Source: an uncultured Flavihumibacter sp. (GTDB lineage: Bacteria > Bacteroidota > Bacteroidia > Chitinophagales > Chitinophagaceae). Taken from it: a stretch of DNA of 64,000 nt. Shown here one piece after another: positions 61,610-64,000 of this stretch (positions within the stretch are counted from its first letter, which is position 1; each line of letters opens with the position of its first letter). The position numbers were made by a program, and so were the translations under genes. The DNA lies in contig CABHOY010000053.1 of the NCBI GenBank assembly GCA_902168105.1, forward strand, positions 1 through 64,000, read 5' to 3'. The notes beneath the pieces were generated by a model. That model did no database searches and was not told the origin of the DNA. It worked only from the letters and a program-made list of their open reading frames with translations.

Positions 61610-62494
61610 ATGAAATTTGTTTTATCTATTATTGCAATAATCTTCAGCGTTAATGTCATTGCACAACAACATTATTTAAATGATAGTACAGTCCTTACAT
61701 CAGATAGTGTAGCACTTTATCTTAAAGTTGCCGGCAAGGGTACTCCCTGCATATTTGTTCATGGTGGTCCAGGTGCCTGGAGCTTGTCTTTTGAAGCAAT
61801 GGGCGGGAATGTATTGGAAAAACAACTGACTATGTATTATTATGACCAGCGGGGATCTGGTCGCTCCGCTTCCGCCAATAATTATAATATTGACAGGATG
61901 GTAGAGGATATTGAGAATATCCGCTCTTTTTCTGGGCTAGATAAGATTTATATTTTAGCACATTCGTTTGGAGGTGTGCTTGCTTATAAATATGCAGAGA
62001 AGTATGGGGCGCATTTAAAAGGTTTAATATTATTGGACGTGACCTTACATCTCCCCAATTCACTTAATGCGCAGGTAAGTTTTATTAATCAGCTGCTTGG
62101 TTCGCAGATAACTGCAGATTCTATAATGCCTGCGTTTTTCGCAGCTAAAACCAAATTGAGAGAAGCGCAACTGGAATATAAAATGTTATCGGATAATAAA
62201 TCTACTGTCGAGAAACTTGATATTATCGATAGGTCATATCCTCGTAATAATGCCTTTGCCAGGAAGGCGCTAGGGATGCCAGAATATTTTACGGACTTTA
62301 CTCCGGGAACGAAGAATGTAAATGTACCAGTATTAATTATCTCCGGAACGGCGGATCATAATGTCGGTCCGGATCATTATAAGCTGTTCAAATTTCCTAA
62401 TCAACAGGTGAAGATTATTAAAGGAGGGCATATGCTTTATTATGAGAAAAATAAGGAATTTGCAGCAGCAGTTAAGGAGTTTATAAAGAAATAA
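61610..62494 (+). CDS. Secreted alpha/beta hydrolase (proline-iminopeptidase-like)
   Basis: 294 residues from the ATG at 61610, which opens a signal peptide (FVLSIIAIIFSVNVIAQ). Motifs: HGGPGAWSLSFEAM (oxyanion), DQRGSGRSASANNYNIDRMVEDIENIRSF, nucleophile elbow AHSFGG, Asp region ISGTADHNVGPDH and catalytic His in KGGHMLYYE. DQRGSGRS is typical of proline iminopeptidases and epoxide hydrolases. Secreted; substrate unknown. Confidence 0.85.
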   Translation: MKFVLSIIAIIFSVNVIAQQHYLNDSTVLTSDSVALYLKVAGKGTPCIFVHGGPGAWSLSFEAMGGNVLEKQLTMYYYDQRGSGRSASANNYNIDRMVEDIENIRSFSGLDKIYILAHSFGGVLAYKYAEKYGAHLKGLILLDVTLHLPNSLNAQVSFINQLLGSQITADSIMPAFFAAKTKLREAQLEYKMLSDNKSTVEKLDIIDRSYPRNNAFARKALGMPEYFTDFTPGTKNVNVPVLIISGTADHNVGPDHYKLFKFPNQQVKIIKGGHMLYYEKNKEFAAAVKEFIKK

Positions 62495-62528
62495 AAAAGG
62501 CCAGCGAATATTTGTTGGCGTTTGTCGA

Positions 62529-62567
62529 CCAATAAGAATCGAACTTTTTGAGTTTGATTCTTATTGG
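62529..62567. repeat. 17-bp inverted repeat
   Basis: CCAATAAGAATCGAACT (62529-62545) and its near-inverse at 62551-62567 (one wobble), loop TTTTG. It lies between convergent genes; no U-tract, so possibly a weak terminator or a small mobile repeat. Confidence 0.55.
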
Positions 62568-62637
62568 ATTACATTAAAACAGATGTTTTTGTGCCCAGTA
62601 GTGAAGTGTCCAACAAATATTTTACTTACCCACAGGT

Positions 62638-63837
62638 TTACTTAAACTTCAGATTTAGCGAAATGCTATTTGCCTGCAAACCATTGCTTTGATTATAATG
62701 CCCATATCTTAGCTCTAGCATATTGAAATGCTGGATTCCAAATACACCGTGGGGAGGAATGATTCGTATACCTGCACCAAAAAAGTGGCTGTCAAATCCA
62801 GACAGGTCATAATTGCTGCTGTAGTACTCCTCTGCACTGGTATGGACCTGATATGGAGCAAAATATTTAGCACCCTGCTGATGATTATAACGATAAAAAG
62901 GCGTTAGCGAGTAGAACGGAGAAAGCTTTATGGACGTCTCTAGGCTGGCGGTGTGCGCATTTATATTCCAATTATCATGATAATAGCGATAGTATCCTCT
63001 TAATATCACCCTGTCTCCAAGGAAATAATTTGCCCTGATGCCCAGTGGTATTTTTAGTCTGCTGTCAGGAAGTTTTTCGGTATGCACACTTTTATCACTA
63101 AAATAAACCCTGTGGAAAGGCAAACCAAGGTAGCCTGATTGATAAATTGCATCCATCAGGAACATGAGCTGGAACCTGGAATTGACAATTTGTGACCAGG
63201 AAACACTGGCGCTGTAGGTCTTTCTGCCGGCAGTACCATAATCATCCTCATCAGCATTTCCGTTGTTACCATTTGTTCTTAATTCAATGGGATAAATCAG
63301 TTTTAGCTGGTCCTGATATGTTTGCAGTTTTATTGATAATTCTCCCATCCGGTTGCGCGTCTTCTGTGTGAACAGCAGATTGGCTCCTACGGATTGGTAG
63401 TCAAATTCATGTGAAAGAGAGATGCCGGCACCAAAGGTTGTACCTTTTTTATTCTCCATTTCCCAGGATATAGATGGATAGAAACGCGTGTCCGCAGAGG
63501 ACGCAGAGGAAATAGTTTTTGGATCAATGTTGTCTGACGATGCAGACGTATAGTGATCAATGCCCAGTTCGATATTCCAAGTATGTTTCCTTGTATGCGC
63601 GTCGTACTTTGAGAGCGTTACCTGTATGGAATTAGACAGATCTGTCAGTCGCTGTGTACCGATACCTCCTGTTACCGCAGCATGGTCTCCATTTTGGTGG
63701 TAATAGCTGGATACAATATTTACTTCTTCCAGTTGGAGCTTCCTATTTTTATATCCACTGCTATCGGCAGCAGATTGTGCATGGGCATACAATATTCCGG
63801 CGAACATTGCCAATATAGCCAGGTTCAGTTTTTTCAT
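62638..63837 (-). CDS. DUF3570 outer-membrane beta-barrel protein
   Basis: 399 residues with a signal peptide (ILAMFAGILYAHAQ). The chain alternates in beta-barrel fashion and ends in an aromatic/hydrophobic C-terminal strand SISLNLKFK. DUF3570 start pattern: LQLEEVNIVSSYYHQNGDHAAVTGGIGTQRLTDLSN. In Bacteroidota it follows DUF4266 and ApbE/thioredoxin genes, with a probable role in periplasmic flavin or copper redox chemistry, unproven. It starts 17 bases after the DUF4266 stop. Confidence 0.85.
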   Translation of the reverse strand: MKKLNLAILAMFAGILYAHAQSAADSSGYKNRKLQLEEVNIVSSYYHQNGDHAAVTGGIGTQRLTDLSNSIQVTLSKYDAHTRKHTWNIELGIDHYTSASSDNIDPKTISSASSADTRFYPSISWEMENKKGTTFGAGISLSHEFDYQSVGANLLFTQKTRNRMGELSIKLQTYQDQLKLIYPIELRTNGNNGNADEDDYGTAGRKTYSASVSWSQIVNSRFQLMFLMDAIYQSGYLGLPFHRVYFSDKSVHTEKLPDSRLKIPLGIRANYFLGDRVILRGYYRYYHDNWNINAHTASLETSIKLSPFYSLTPFYRYNHQQGAKYFAPYQVHTSAEEYYSSNYDLSGFDSHFFGAGIRIIPPHGVFGIQHFNMLELRYGHYNQSNGLQANSISLNLKFK

Positions 63838-63854
63838 AATTCCGATTCAATATT

Positions 63855-64000
63855 TCAATTGCAACCACAACCTCCGCCGCTCTTTGCGCCGTTAGCTCCG
63901 GATGCACCTTCGCGATAAGATTGAAAACTCTGTTCTGTTTTTTCAACTTTTCTGTTGCCCAGAGTCATTTCACCGTCATTCAGGCGATTTTTCTGGTATT
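63855..64000 (-). CDS. DUF4266 small lipoprotein (3' part)
   Basis: 48 C-terminal residues up to the window edge: LNDGEMTLGN, EQSFQSYREGASGANG and the terminal SGGGCGCN. This CGCN end is the DUF4266 hallmark. The N-terminus is outside the window. Partner of the DUF3570 gene. Confidence 0.8.
   Translation of the reverse strand, partial: YQKNRLNDGEMTLGNRKVEKTEQSFQSYREGASGANGAKSGGGCGCN

Noticed and set aside
62529..62567. A terminator for the alpha/beta hydrolase
   Set aside because: Lacks a U-tract on either strand, so listed only as a repeat.

Overview
The window reads as chromosomal DNA of a Bacteroidota bacterium, most likely a Chitinophagaceae member close to Chitinophaga. The grounds are: several promoters with the Bacteroidota -7 box TAnnTTTG, almost no Shine-Dalgarno sequences, many SPII lipoproteins, 800-residue FtsX/MacB-type permeases, a DUF4266/DUF3570 pair, GH2 and GH76 glycosidases, and an abundance of HxlR and AraC regulators. 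The genus is an inference; no rRNA or complete tRNA gene is present to anchor it.

Region by region. 0-9.7 kb: an SRPBCC protein, a DsbA-like lipoprotein, an HxlR regulator divergent from an ABC exporter, a decayed S41 peptidase, a PQQ-type sugar dehydrogenase lipoprotein, an AraC regulator, an AhpD-like protein and an SDR reductase. 9.8-18.3 kb: a large membrane M48 peptidase, small lipoproteins, a GIY-YIG protein, the purK-purE operon and an MBL hydrolase. 18.6-31 kb: an FtsX permease, an erythromycin-esterase-like protein, a ThDP decarboxylase, an ABC-F/TetR resistance-type operon, a truncated DHFR-like gene beside a VOC protein, and an HTH/DUF2975 pair. 31-42 kb: hydrolases, a GH2 enzyme, RNase HI, a DUF1080 lipoprotein, an MBL/HxlR divergent pair, and a 1221-residue sigma-54 activator with five GAF-like units. 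42-49 kb: a probable xenobiotic/sugar oxidoreductase cluster with two Gal80-like Gfo/Idh/MocA paralogues, a quinone-type oxidoreductase, a tautomerase, esterase genes and an HxlR regulator. Two promoters there share one operator-like dyad. 49.5-56 kb: a DUF2185-like/DUF4272 pair, a TPR lipoprotein, a tRNA-Glu fragment, an AraC/SnoaL pair and a GH76-ricin enzyme.

56.2-61.2 kb is the most unusual part. It holds an unrecognised 303-residue protein, a two-domain replication protein, a DnaC-like ATPase, two small proteins of one family, a stand-alone LytTR regulator, two tiny CTA-rich hydrophobic ORFs, a perfect 102-bp palindrome made of 11-bp repeats, spaced octamers, a dyad followed by AT-rich DNA inside the replication gene, and three 21-bp-spaced repeats matching the LytTR site just after the LytTR gene. 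This looks like a replication-competent or formerly mobile module with its own regulation. No integrase, relaxase or structural phage gene is visible, so its nature remains open. The window ends in an outer-membrane DUF3570 barrel and the start of its DUF4266 partner.
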